The notes: a model not told the origin generated them from the sequence alone. A DNA stretch of 15,521 nucleotides from an uncultured Bacilli bacterium (GCA_948750805.1 CAPZYV010000010.1:1-15521); one strand, 5' to 3'. Numbered from the stretch's first letter, positions 1 to 7,116 are shown. Numbers and translations: made by a program.

Positions 1-1263
1 TGTTGTAAATATAACAAAGATTGGACCTGTATAGTCTACATATTCTGTAATTAAATAATTACCTAAAATATATCCTGAGAAACCTAAATCTGTATGGAAT
101 ATATTTGAAATAAATGCTGATAAACTCATTGTTGCTAAATTAAATCCATCAGTAGCGCCTAATAATTTATTAATTATTGTTGCAATATAAGGTGACATAT
201 ATACAACTACTAAAAGAGTATAAGCACCAAGTACGCATAAAATAGGCTTAATCATTTTTTTAGCACCATTTTTAAAACTATCAAAAAATTCATCTAATTT
301 TATTCTATAGCATAAACTAACTAAGATAGCAGCTACTAATAATATAGGTGATATAGAAAATAAATTCCAAGCTCCTAAAGCTTTAATATCTGTACCGAAT
401 AAATCTTTAAAAATAAAGAAACTATTACCAATTTTGATTTCTTGCACAGCTTTATGGAAATCATCAAAAACTGAAATTTCGAAGTTATTACTCCAACTTA
501 CAAAACCAAGAATTACGAGTACAAATAATAATACCCAAATAACTACTAGCGGAATAACACTTGATTTTTTACTTTCTTTAACTTCCTCATCTAAGAACAT
601 TTCTGTATTTTCAGCCTTTTTACTAGCTTTACTCATATGTGTTAAAGTAAAGAAATTAAATAATGCTAAACTAACAATTAATACTCCTGCTCTAACTAAA
701 ATTGTTGCTAAAAGTGTACTATGAATAGAACCAGTATTTCCTGCAAAATACTCTGCTAACGAAATCATCCCTTCAGTACCATAAGTAGCCCCTAAAATAC
801 CTACTAGCATTGAACCAAATGCCGTTGCAAAAATTGTCATTTTATCAAGTTTCATCTTATTTAAAATAGAAACTATAAATGGAACAAAGATTAAAACTGC
901 AAAAGTTTGTGTAAAAATACTAGTTAATACAGCAAGTATTACAGAAAATAATACAACTCCAACTTTCTTATTTAATTTATTAGCTATACTTGAAGTTAAT
1001 CGATTATAAGCACTTGTTTTAACAAGAACTCCATAAAATCCTCCTAAAGCTAATAAGAATATTATTTTATCAATTGTAAAATAAATAGCGTAATATAATA
1101 TCCAAGCTAAATCATTTAAGCCAACTCGTGTTAAAGTGTTATCAGTTGCAAAACCTGTAGCACTAAATTGTCCATTAGAAATTAGCCAAGTAAGAATTAC
1201 AGCTACTAAAATAAATAAAATAATTCCTTTAAGTAAACCATACCTTTTTTCTTTTTTCTTCAT
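1..1263 (-). CDS. YfcC-like multi-pass membrane transporter, C-terminus cut by window edge
   Basis: An open frame runs from ATG at 1263 to base 1 without a stop (421 codons seen), so the protein continues beyond the left edge. The start is supported by GGAGGG about 6 nt upstream. The N-terminus is basic (MKKKEKRYG), followed by a hydrophobic helix ending ILTWLISNGQF, which resembles the first helix of YfcC/DcuC-type carriers. Long hydrophobic segments follow near residues 50-75, 100-135, 145-160, 185-205, 237-258, 300-320, 338-360 and 380-400, with a charged loop near 207-235. The family is known or predicted to carry amino acids, peptides or C4-dicarboxylates across the cytoplasmic membrane; the substrate cannot be read here. 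The gene lies alone after lysS with its own extended -10 promoter. Being a polytopic transporter is fairly sure; the family (YfcC versus AbgT-like) is less so. Confidence 0.72.
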   Translation of the reverse strand, partial: MKKKEKRYGLLKGIILFILVAVILTWLISNGQFSATGFATDNTLTRVGLNDLAWILYYAIYFTIDKIIFLLALGGFYGVLVKTSAYNRLTSSIANKLNKKVGVVLFSVILAVLTSIFTQTFAVLIFVPFIVSILNKMKLDKMTIFATAFGSMLVGILGATYGTEGMISLAEYFAGNTGSIHSTLLATILVRAGVLIVSLALFNFFTLTHMSKASKKAENTEMFLDEEVKESKKSSVIPLVVIWVLLFVLVILGFVSWSNNFEISVFDDFHKAVQEIKIGNSFFIFKDLFGTDIKALGAWNLFSISPILLVAAILVSLCYRIKLDEFFDSFKNGAKKMIKPILCVLGAYTLLVVVYMSPYIATIINKLLGATDGFNLATMSLSAFISNIFHTDLGFSGYILGNYLITEYVDYTGPIFVIFTT

Positions 1264-1281
1264 AAAATCCCTCCAACTATG

Positions 1282-1290
1282 ATTATAACA
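1282..1290 (-). promoter_or_regulatory. Extended -10 promoter of the YfcC-like gene
   Basis: The minus strand reads TGTTATAAT, a perfect extended -10 (TG-n-TATAAT), about 18 nt upstream of the start codon. No good -35 lies 16-18 nt upstream, as is usual for extended -10 promoters. Confidence 0.6.
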
Positions 1291-1380
1291 TAAATGTTTT
1301 TAAAAAAAAGTCTATTTTCTAATTTTTTTTTGAATTTTTTGTGAAAATTGTCAAAATAAATCTAAAAAAATATTTTATTA

Positions 1381-1410
1381 AAAGAAAAAAGTTCACCAAA
1401 TTGAACTTTT
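1381..1410 (-). terminator. Rho-independent terminator of lysS
   Basis: On the minus strand a 9-bp stem, AAAAGTTCA pairing with TGAACTTTT (1402-1410 and 1387-1395) around a 6-nt loop, is followed by a T-rich run (1381-1390). The upstream arm begins in the lysS stop codon. Confidence 0.8.
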
Positions 1411-2894
1411 TAATCTCTTGCTTTCATTGTCGGGAATAATAAAACATCACGAATAGAATCTTGTTCTAAGAATAACATCATTAATCTATCAATACCATAT
1501 CCTATACCTCCAGCTGGTGGCATACCATATTCTAGAGCTTCAATGAAGTCCATATCAATATCGTTAGCTTCATCATTTCCTAAATCTTTTTCTGCTACTT
1601 GAGCTTCAAATCTTTCTAATTGGTCATCTGGGTCATTTAACTCAGTATAAGCATTTGCAAACTCTTTACCTGCAATAAATAACTCAAAACGGTCTACAAA
1701 TCTTGGGTCTTCAGGATTTTTCTTTGTAAGCGGAGATATTTCTATAGGATGTCCATAAAGGAAAGTTGGCTGGATTAAAGTTTCTTCAACATAACGTTCA
1801 AAGAATAAATTAATAATATGTCCTACACTTCTCTCATGAGGTTGTACTTCAATATGATGCTCTTCAGCTAATTTTAAAGCTTCTTCAACACTCATTTCTT
1901 TTCTAAAATCAATTCCTGTTTTTTCTTCTATAGCATCGGTCATACTAACCCTTTTCCAAGGACCTTCAAGATTAATATCATAACCTAAAAATTTATAATC
2001 CATTTTACCCATACATTCACGAGCTATAGTTTGAAACATATTTTCTGTTAAATTCATCATTCCATCCAAATTACTAAAAGCTAAATATGCTTCCATTTCT
2101 GTAAACTCTGGATTATGTCTTGGGTCCATACCTTCATTTCTAAATACTCTACCAATCTCATAAACTGCTTCCATACCACCAACTAATAATCTTTTAAGTG
2201 GTAATTCTAAAGCGATACGTAAATACATATCTAAATCTTGTGCATTATGATGAGTAGCAAAAGGTCTTGCTGAAGCTCCTGTTAATAAAGTTGTAAGCAT
2301 AGGTGTTTCTACTTCTGTAAATCCTTCTTTATCCATAAAATTTTGAATACATCTAATTATCTTAGGTCTTAAAAATGCTACTTTTTTTGAATCGTCATTC
2401 ATTATTAAATCAACATAACGTCTTCTATATCGCTCTTCAATATCTGTTAAACCATGAAATTTTTCTGGTAATGGTTTTAAAGCTTTTACTAAATGAGTAT
2501 ATTCTAAACATTTTATAGTAACTTCCCCTGTTTTAGTTTTCATAACTGTACCAGTTACTCCAACAATATCTCCTATATCAGCTGTTTTAAATAAATCATA
2601 GCTTTCTTCACCAATATCATTAACAGAAATATAAATTTGAATTAAACCAGATTTATCTTTAATACTGAAAAATGAAGCTTTTCCCATTTTTCTAATAAAC
2701 ATTATTCTTCCAGCAACAGTAACCTTAACATTAAGATTCAAAAGTTCATCATGTTCTGTTTCCTTATATTCATTAATTATGTCTAAAGCATGATGTGTTC
2801 TTGTAAATTGATGACCAAAAGGGTCCATACCTAATTCTCTAATTTTAGCCGCTTTTTCTCTTCTAACTTGTTCTTGTTCTGTAAATTCACGCAT
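1410..2894 (-). CDS. lysS: Lysyl-tRNA synthetase, class II
   Basis: This is a cytosolic class II lysyl-tRNA synthetase that charges tRNA-Lys with lysine using ATP. The ATG at 2894 is preferred (494 aa) because AGGAG sits 8 nt upstream. A GTG at 2903 would lie inside that Shine-Dalgarno site. Residues about 57-137 form the OB-fold anticodon-binding domain (VTVAGRIMFIRKMGKASFF). Next comes the conserved ALKPLPEKFHGLTDIEERYR stretch. The catalytic core has motif 1 (about 175-200), motif 2 with FRNEGMDPRHNPEFTEME (about 251-268) and motif 3 with GGIGYGIDRLMMLF (about 462-475). GASARPFATHHNAQD is also family-typical. The length is normal and no key motif is missing. The gene is monocistronic, with a promoter at 2918-2946 and a terminator that overlaps its stop codon. 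No T-box leader is present. Confidence 0.97.
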   Translation of the reverse strand: MREFTEQEQVRREKAAKIRELGMDPFGHQFTRTHHALDIINEYKETEHDELLNLNVKVTVAGRIMFIRKMGKASFFSIKDKSGLIQIYISVNDIGEESYDLFKTADIGDIVGVTGTVMKTKTGEVTIKCLEYTHLVKALKPLPEKFHGLTDIEERYRRRYVDLIMNDDSKKVAFLRPKIIRCIQNFMDKEGFTEVETPMLTTLLTGASARPFATHHNAQDLDMYLRIALELPLKRLLVGGMEAVYEIGRVFRNEGMDPRHNPEFTEMEAYLAFSNLDGMMNLTENMFQTIARECMGKMDYKFLGYDINLEGPWKRVSMTDAIEEKTGIDFRKEMSVEEALKLAEEHHIEVQPHERSVGHIINLFFERYVEETLIQPTFLYGHPIEISPLTKKNPEDPRFVDRFELFIAGKEFANAYTELNDPDDQLERFEAQVAEKDLGNDEANDIDMDFIEALEYGMPPAGGIGYGIDRLMMLFLEQDSIRDVLLFPTMKARD

Positions 2895-2917
2895 AAATCT
2901 CACTCCTCATATGTATT

Positions 2918-2946
2918 AATATATCATAAAAATTATTATTGTACAA
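2918..2946 (-). promoter_or_regulatory. lysS promoter
   Basis: The minus strand reads TTGTAC (2941-2946), a 17-nt spacer, then TATATT (2918-2923), with TGA just before the -10 giving an extended -10. The predicted transcript start leaves a leader of only about 15-20 nt, too short for a riboswitch. Confidence 0.7.
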
Positions 2947-2960
2947 ATAAAATTAACTTT

Positions 2961-2990
2961 AAAAAACAAAAAAGAGCTTAATCGCTCTTA
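2961..2990 (-). terminator. Terminator of the NPKTG surface-protein gene
   Basis: The minus strand forms a hairpin AAGAGC-GATTAA-GCTCTT (2972-2989) followed by TTTTGTTTTTT. It starts about 10 nt after the TAA stop at 3000. Confidence 0.8.
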
Positions 2991-2999
2991 AATAACAAA

Positions 3000-3680
3000 T
3001 TATAATCTATACATTTTATTTGATTTTTTACTAATAAAATATACACCAGCTATAGCAAGTAATCCTCCACCTACAGCTACATAAGGAATTATATTACCTG
3101 TTTTTGGATTATCTGGATTATTTGGTATATCATTAGGATTATCCGGAGTAGTCACACCATCACATGCAGCATTATATTCATCTTCTGTAACTAAAGCTCC
3201 TTTATCATCAAAATACTTTCCATTAGTTTCAGAACAAATTGTACCATAAGGAGTATAATCTAATTTACATTGTGAGTTTTTAGGGTCAACTATATCTGCC
3301 GCTACTTGAGCAAGCTTAGTCTTTTTATTTATTGATGTACCATTTTTAAGTTTAAAAATATAAGCTCTACCATTTTCAAGGGGAATATATTCTCCTACTT
3401 GTTCAAATTCATCACCAACAGTCACTGCTCTTATTTTTACATTAATATTCTCTCTAAAAGCCATATAAACATAACCTGCTGCATTAGTTTTACCTACATA
3501 AAAGTCTTTTAAAATCATTTTGCTGCCATCACTATTTGTATGCCACTCATTTCCATTACTGTCTTTAACAGTCTCAACTTCCGTTTGATAAGTAGTATCC
3601 ATTGGTGCAGCACTTACTCTAACTGGTAATGATGCAAACATAACTGAAACTAAACATAATAACATAAATATTTTCTTCAT
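3000..3680 (-). CDS. Secreted cell-wall protein with NPKTG sorting signal
   Basis: This 226-residue protein is exported and predicted to be covalently anchored to peptidoglycan. Residues 1-24 are a signal peptide (basic MKK, hydrophobic core, cleavage likely after VSA). The C-terminus is a full sorting signal: NPKTG at 191-195, a hydrophobic helix (about 197-216) and a basic tail (KKSNKMYRL). A PDNPNDIPNNPDNP spacer precedes the motif and probably crosses the wall. The body has no named domain that I recognise. Residues 138-173 hold three cysteines around a NGKYFDDKGALVTEDEYNAAC segment. ATG at 3680 is preceded by GAGAGG 7 nt upstream. It is divergent from a sortase gene 124 nt away, so it is the obvious candidate substrate. 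NPKTG lies between the classical LPXTG and the SrtB NPQTN motif. Role beyond anchoring is unknown. Confidence 0.88.
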   Translation of the reverse strand: MKKIFMLLCLVSVMFASLPVRVSAAPMDTTYQTEVETVKDSNGNEWHTNSDGSKMILKDFYVGKTNAAGYVYMAFRENINVKIRAVTVGDEFEQVGEYIPLENGRAYIFKLKNGTSINKKTKLAQVAADIVDPKNSQCKLDYTPYGTICSETNGKYFDDKGALVTEDEYNAACDGVTTPDNPNDIPNNPDNPKTGNIIPYVAVGGGLLAIAGVYFISKKSNKMYRL

Positions 3681-3714
3681 AACATAACCTCTCTACTATT
3701 TCTATTATGACCCA

Positions 3715-3723
3715 ATTATACCA
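3715..3723 (-). promoter_or_regulatory. Extended -10 promoter of the NPKTG protein gene
   Basis: The minus strand reads TGGTATAAT, an exact extended -10 motif 35 nt upstream of the ATG. A second weaker CATAAT lies at 3704-3709. The -35 region (ATTTAT) is poor. Confidence 0.6.
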
Positions 3724-3804
3724 CAAAAATGTAAAAAATAAATATTTTTTTGTTAAATATTTAAAAAAATGTCAATATATGTTATTATATTAAAGGTGGA
3801 TAGT

Positions 3805-5406
3805 GTGAAAAATATATCAATAAATATTAAAGATAACAATATTATATTTTCTTATATAAAAAATAATAAAAATAAAGAAAATTTAGTTAACACAAATATC
3901 ATTAGTAACAATGAGCTTATTTTTAGTGATGTTTATATAAATGAAAACTTAAAAATGCTTAATTCCTTTATAAAAGAATTATCTATCCAATATAAAATTA
4001 CATCTGTCTATATAAGTAAAATAGAACTTGCTTCCATTATTCTTAATATTTTAGAAAAAGCAACTACTATAGAAAATATAACAATTTTAGAAGATACTCC
4101 TATAACTTATAATATATGTGAAAATATTATTAATTTAAAACATCTAAAAAATGTTAATTGTTATACTATACAACCATTTATGATAGAACTTTTAGATAAA
4201 AATAATATTACTTGTGAAACAAGAGGTGAAATTCTTTATCTAAGTAGTTTTACTGAAAATAATAACTTATTAAGATTTTCTAATATTTTTTATAAAACAA
4301 ATATTAGAATAACTCTCCCTCTATCTTTAGAAGATTTAAAAGACTTTGAAGACTTTTGTAAAATAAATAAATATTTAAAAATTGTTCATATAAATACATT
4401 AATTCCCAAAGAACTAGAAAAACTAATAAAAATATTAACTAAATATGCTAAAAATAATATAAAAGTTATTATTCATGAAAACATTAACGATGAAAAAACA
4501 GTTAATTATTTACGTGATTTAAATAAAAACTATAAACGTAAATATCACATTTATTTATCACTAGAATATACCAAAGAATACTTAGATAAAAATATAATTA
4601 GACAAACTATCGTTAATACTCTAAGAGTGTGTGGTCTAATTATTTCTAGTTTAGTAGTCCTAGTTATCACATATATTGGCGTCTCAAATTATGTAGCCTT
4701 AAAAGATGATGAAATAATAAAAAATGATTTAGCTAAAGTTATCGAAGATACTAATAATAGTGAAATTAAAGAAATTATAGACCAAAAAAACAATGATAAT
4801 TTAAATGAAACGCCAAATACTTCTAAAGATGATTTTAAATACATAACCAATACTAAATTAGCTACCCTTCTAACTGTAAATGATGACGTTATTGGTGAAA
4901 TCAAAGTTAATAACACAAATGTTGATTATCCTGTTGTCCAAGCTAAAGATAATGACTATTATTTAAAACATAATATTAATAAACAAAAAAATAAAAATGG
5001 CTGGATATATATGGATTATCGCAACAATTCTATGAACTTAGACAAAAATAATATTATTTATGGTCATAATATGTATTATAGTGGAGTCATGTTTGGAACT
5101 CTACATAAAACAACCAACAAAAATTGGTATACTAATTCTGAAAATCAAATTATTACGTATAATACCTTATATGAAAATATGAAATTTAGAATCTTTTCTA
5201 TCTATCGCATTCCTAAAACTAGCGATTATTTAAAAGTATATTTTGAAGATGATTTAGATTTCTTAGATTTTATAAATACAATAACTAATAGAAGTATATA
5301 CAATTTTAATGTTCCCATCAATTCTGATGCTAAAATTATAACTTTATCTACATGCTCTGATAACGGAACTAAACGACTTGTTATTCATGCAGTTTTAATA
5401 AGCTAA
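3805..5406 (+). CDS. Class B-type sortase with large N-terminal cytoplasmic region
   Basis: The C-terminal 170 residues are a sortase, a cysteine transpeptidase that joins sorting-signal proteins to the cell wall. Start choice: an ATG at 3769 has no Shine-Dalgarno site, whereas GTG at 3805 follows AAAGGTGG by 5 nt, so GTG is preferred (533 aa). In that numbering residues 1-272 are a hydrophilic Lys/Asn/Ile-rich region predicted to be cytoplasmic; about 273-297 is the single membrane helix (LIISSLVVLVITYIGV); 298-350 is a linker; and 360-533 is the catalytic domain. Catalytic residues visible are His421 (NIIYGHNM), Cys517 (TLSTCS) and Arg524 (TKRLVIHA). VDYPVVQAKDNDYYLKHN and GWIYMDYRNN are typical of class B. 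Usual class B enzymes are about 220-260 residues with the membrane helix at the N-terminus, so the front half is unusual. It alternates hydrophobic strands and helices with no motif I know. The divergent NPKTG protein is the likely substrate. Confidence 0.9.
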   Translation: MKNISINIKDNNIIFSYIKNNKNKENLVNTNIISNNELIFSDVYINENLKMLNSFIKELSIQYKITSVYISKIELASIILNILEKATTIENITILEDTPITYNICENIINLKHLKNVNCYTIQPFMIELLDKNNITCETRGEILYLSSFTENNNLLRFSNIFYKTNIRITLPLSLEDLKDFEDFCKINKYLKIVHINTLIPKELEKLIKILTKYAKNNIKVIIHENINDEKTVNYLRDLNKNYKRKYHIYLSLEYTKEYLDKNIIRQTIVNTLRVCGLIISSLVVLVITYIGVSNYVALKDDEIIKNDLAKVIEDTNNSEIKEIIDQKNNDNLNETPNTSKDDFKYITNTKLATLLTVNDDVIGEIKVNNTNVDYPVVQAKDNDYYLKHNINKQKNKNGWIYMDYRNNSMNLDKNNIIYGHNMYYSGVMFGTLHKTTNKNWYTNSENQIITYNTLYENMKFRIFSIYRIPKTSDYLKVYFEDDLDFLDFINTITNRSIYNFNVPINSDAKIITLSTCSDNGTKRLVIHAVLIS

Positions 5407-5434
5407 AAATGAAGCCAACCGACTTCATTTTTTT
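5405..5434. terminator. Bidirectional terminator between sortase gene and trmB
   Basis: A 10-bp stem, AAAAATGAAG (5405-5414) pairing with CTTCATTTTT (5423-5432), has an 8-nt loop. T-tracts follow on both strands. It starts inside the sortase stop codon and contains the trmB stop codon (5425-5427). Confidence 0.85.
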
Positions 5435-6051
5435 ATAGCTTCTAAATAATTAATTTTAACACCATCTTTAATAAATTTAGCTTCATATTCCGTTAAAATA
5501 TTTGGTATGTCACTATTAGCTAAATCAAGATTAACATCTAAAAAAGTATATCCGTACTGACTTAAAGATACTAAAGAACTTTGGAATAAAATTAAATTAT
5601 CTGTTTTTTGAACAATTCTCTTCGTACTTTTAAAAACTTTATCATATATTTCTAAAAAATATGCACTTGTAAGTCTTCTTGAAGCATGTCTTTTTTTAGG
5701 CCATGGGTCTGAAAAGTTCAAATAAATAGTTTCTATTTCTCTATTAAATACATCCGTTAAATTTTTTGCATCCATGTTAATAATTCGTAAATTATCTAAC
5801 TTATCAGGATATTTTTTTATTGCTCTAGCTATTACCCCAGAATATTTTTCAATTCCAATAAAATTTATATGAGGGTATTTTTTAGCCATATTATAAATAA
5901 AGTCTCCTTTACCCATCCCTATTTCTAAATGAATTGGATTATCATTATTAAATTCTTTTTTCCAATTTCCTTTATAAGAGTTAGCATTATTAATTAAATA
6001 ATCACATTCATTAATTAAAACTTCTTTATTTTTCAAATTTCTAAGACGCAT
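5425..6051 (-). CDS. trmB: tRNA (guanine-N7-)-methyltransferase
   Basis: TrmB uses S-adenosylmethionine to make m7G46 in the variable loop of tRNAs, in the cytosol. At 208 residues it has the usual length for the bacterial family. A Rossmann-fold SAM-binding motif is seen as HLEIGMGKGDF (about 42-52), followed by NFIGIEKYSGVIARA. The family signature NFSDPWPKKRHASRRL lies near 112-127 and includes the catalytic and tRNA-binding Asp and Arg residues. The C-terminal ILTEYEAKF is also diagnostic. The start ATG at 6051 has only a weak ribosome binding site (AGTAGTGA). The gene converges on the sortase gene and diverges from the small Asn-rich gene at 6110, with overlapping -10 elements between them. 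It ends in TGA, within the shared terminator. Confidence 0.96.
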   Translation of the reverse strand: MRLRNLKNKEVLINECDYLINNANSYKGNWKKEFNNDNPIHLEIGMGKGDFIYNMAKKYPHINFIGIEKYSGVIARAIKKYPDKLDNLRIINMDAKNLTDVFNREIETIYLNFSDPWPKKRHASRRLTSAYFLEIYDKVFKSTKRIVQKTDNLILFQSSLVSLSQYGYTFLDVNLDLANSDIPNILTEYEAKFIKDGVKINYLEAIKK

Positions 6052-6080
6052 ATAAAATCACTACTTTCTAAACTAAAGCA

Positions 6081-6090
6081 TATAATAACA
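6081..6090. promoter_or_regulatory. Overlapping divergent -10 elements (trmB / 6110 gene)
   Basis: The plus strand reads TATAAT at 6081-6086, pointing at the 6110 gene. The minus strand reads TGTTATTAT (6090-6082), an extended -10 pointing at trmB. The two -10 hexamers overlap by five bases in a 58-nt intergenic gap. The -35 regions are weak on both sides. Confidence 0.5.
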
Positions 6091-6109
6091 ATGAAAGGAC
6101 AGTGCAAGA

Positions 6110-6454
6110 ATGAAAAAAGACCGCAATACATTTTTTCAAGAATCTCAATTTATAAATGGTACTACTTTCCCAAATCCTAATATGAATGTCGCAAATAATC
6201 CAATTACTATGGGAAGTTATGCCAATCAAAGTTTTTATGCTGGACCAATGAATAATGGAGTCCCTTTATATAATAACACACCTATGAACCAATTTCAAAA
6301 CAATAATAACAATGATTATACTGATTTAGAATCTAGACTTTCAAAAATGGAACGTCAAATAAACCGTCTTGATACCAGAATAAGCAAACTAGAAAGTGGA
6401 ACATTTTATTCTAATGAAGAAATAGAAACAACTAATAATGTTTATATGGTCTAA
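6110..6454 (+). CDS. Small Asn-rich protein with C-terminal coiled coil
   Basis: A 114-residue soluble protein with no signal peptide or membrane helix. Residues 1-70 are low in complexity and rich in Asn, Pro, Met, Gly and Phe/Tyr, ending in an N5 run. Residues 71-96 form a clear coiled coil with 4-3 hydrophobic spacing (L73, L77, M80, I84, L87, I91, L94). A short acidic tail follows. The start ATG is preceded by AAAGGA 10 nt upstream, and a terminator follows directly, so it is a real monocistronic gene. It lies beside a Cse60-like gene and a Gly/Pro/Tyr-rich gene, and the composition recalls spore-coat or assembly proteins. That link is inference; I do not recognise the family. Confidence 0.75.
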   Translation: MKKDRNTFFQESQFINGTTFPNPNMNVANNPITMGSYANQSFYAGPMNNGVPLYNNTPMNQFQNNNNNDYTDLESRLSKMERQINRLDTRISKLESGTFYSNEEIETTNNVYMV

Positions 6455-6457
6455 TAT

Positions 6458-6478
6458 GGTCTTAAAAGACCTTTTTAT
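6458..6478 (+). terminator. Terminator of the Asn-rich gene
   Basis: GGTCT-TAAA-AGACC (6458-6471) is followed by TTTTTATTT, directly after the stop at 6454. Its T-tract overlaps the stop codon of the convergent Cse60-like gene (6475-6477). Confidence 0.75.
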
Positions 6479-6651
6479 TTGTTATTATATATAATCATAG
6501 CTGTAAAACAATATACTTGTTCTTCACCAAACATCGCAATTGCAGTTTGAAATTTTATATCAATTAACTCTCCTTCTAAAGTACTTAAAAAATTATTTAC
6601 ACACTCTTCCAAATCTTTTTCATGCGATTCATCAATTATTTTTACTTTCAT
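6475..6651 (-). CDS. Cse60-like sporulation protein
   Basis: This 58-residue protein matches the pattern of the Cse60 family (Spore_Cse60) as I remember it. The N-terminus is KVKIIDESHEKDLEE, the middle is LIDIKFQTAIA and the C-terminus is YCFTAMIIY. The length, about 60 residues, also fits. In Bacillus subtilis cse60 is expressed in the mother cell under sigma-E; the molecular role is unknown. The ATG at 6651 is chosen because GGGTGA lies 7 nt upstream and because it gives the family's N-terminus. A TTG at 6666 would add five residues and overlap that site. It is followed at once by the tail of a convergent terminator. No clear sigma-E promoter was found; a TGGTATTCT element about 13 nt before the TTG codon looks more like sigma-A. 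Family call is from memory of the motif, so moderately sure. Confidence 0.7.
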   Translation of the reverse strand: MKVKIIDESHEKDLEECVNNFLSTLEGELIDIKFQTAIAMFGEEQVYCFTAMIIYNNK

Positions 6652-6685
6652 TATTTTTTCACCCAAAACAAGAATACCACATTTT

Positions 6686-6716
6686 ATTTTTCTTTATTGT
6701 CGAATTAAAGAAAAAT
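6686..6716. repeat. 11-bp inverted repeat upstream of the Cse60-like gene
   Basis: ATTTTTCTTTA (6686-6696) is perfectly complementary to TAAAGAAAAAT (6706-6716), with a 9-nt loop. There is no T-tract beyond either arm, so it is not an ordinary terminator. It lies 35-65 nt upstream of the start codon and could be an operator or a leader stem; chance is possible in such AT-rich DNA. Confidence 0.45.
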
Positions 6717-6736
6717 TAATAATTATAATTAAATTT

Positions 6737-6774
6737 AAAAGCACAATAAAATTGTACTTTTAAATTGTGCTTTT
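6737..6774 (-). terminator. Terminator of the Gly/Pro/Tyr-rich gene
   Basis: An 11-bp stem, AAAAGCACAAT on the minus strand (6774-6764) pairing with ATTGTGCTTTT (6747-6737), has a 16-nt loop. It starts about 6 nt after the stop at 6780. The T-tract on the minus strand is short (TTTT), and on the plus strand it is longer, so it may work in both directions. Confidence 0.65.
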
Positions 6775-6779
6775 TTATA

Positions 6780-7031
6780 TTAATAACCATATGGTCCTGG
6801 TATATATCCACCATAAGAATTATATGCATAAGGGGCACCTGGAGCATAATATGGCGGTCTTGGTCCTGGATATCCTGGATTTGGTGCAACATTATAAATA
6901 GGTCTTGGTCTTGTAAGACCTACTGCTGCTCCTCCAACTAAAGCACCTGTTAAAAATGGAAAGAAAAATTGTCTATCACCATAATTATTTCCGTTTTTAT
7001 ACATCGGTGCTTGATACATTTTATTATTCAT
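6780..7031 (-). CDS. Small Gly/Pro/Tyr-rich protein with one hydrophobic segment
   Basis: The ATG at 7031 gives 83 residues; a GTG at 7040 would add three but sits in the GAGTGGGA ribosome binding site. Residues about 18-36 (FFFPFLTGALVGGAAVGL) are a Gly/Ala-rich hydrophobic segment that could span a membrane. From about residue 42 the protein is low in complexity, rich in Pro, Gly and Tyr (NPGYPGPRPPYYAPGAPYAY, ending GPYGY). Tyr/Gly/Pro-rich tails of this kind are common in spore-coat and surface-layer proteins. With the Cse60-like gene next door a sporulation role is reasonable, but this is inference. It has its own -10 and terminator. Confidence 0.75.
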   Translation of the reverse strand: MNNKMYQAPMYKNGNNYGDRQFFFPFLTGALVGGAAVGLTRPRPIYNVAPNPGYPGPRPPYYAPGAPYAYNSYGGYIPGPYGY

Positions 7032-7052
7032 AAATCCCACTCTTTCTAACGT

Positions 7053-7058
7053 ATTATA
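7053..7058 (-). promoter_or_regulatory. -10 element of the Gly/Pro/Tyr-rich gene
   Basis: The minus strand reads TATAAT 21 nt upstream of the ATG. A weak TATACT lies 17 nt further upstream (7076-7081) as a possible -35. Confidence 0.45.
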
Positions 7059-7092
7059 TGCAAGATTTAATATTTAGTATAGATAAACGCCC

Positions 7093-7116
7093 AAAAAAAA
7101 GAATCTTTACGATTCT
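7093..7116 (-). terminator. Terminator of the helical-repeat gene
   Basis: On the minus strand AGAATC-GTAAA-GATTCT is followed by a run of eight T. The stop codon (7107-7109) lies inside the loop, so the last codons of the gene build the stem. Confidence 0.85.

Noticed and set aside
434..724. Plus-strand ORF of 96 codons
   Set aside because: It is antisense to the transporter gene, which has a good start and hydrophobic-helix pattern; the plus ORF has no ribosome binding site and a biased composition.
1349..1354. TTGACA on the minus strand as the -35 of the transporter gene
   Set aside because: It is about 61 nt from the TATAAT, too far to work with it.
4689..4916. Minus-strand ORF within the sortase gene
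   Set aside because: Shadow of the sortase linker region; no ribosome binding site.
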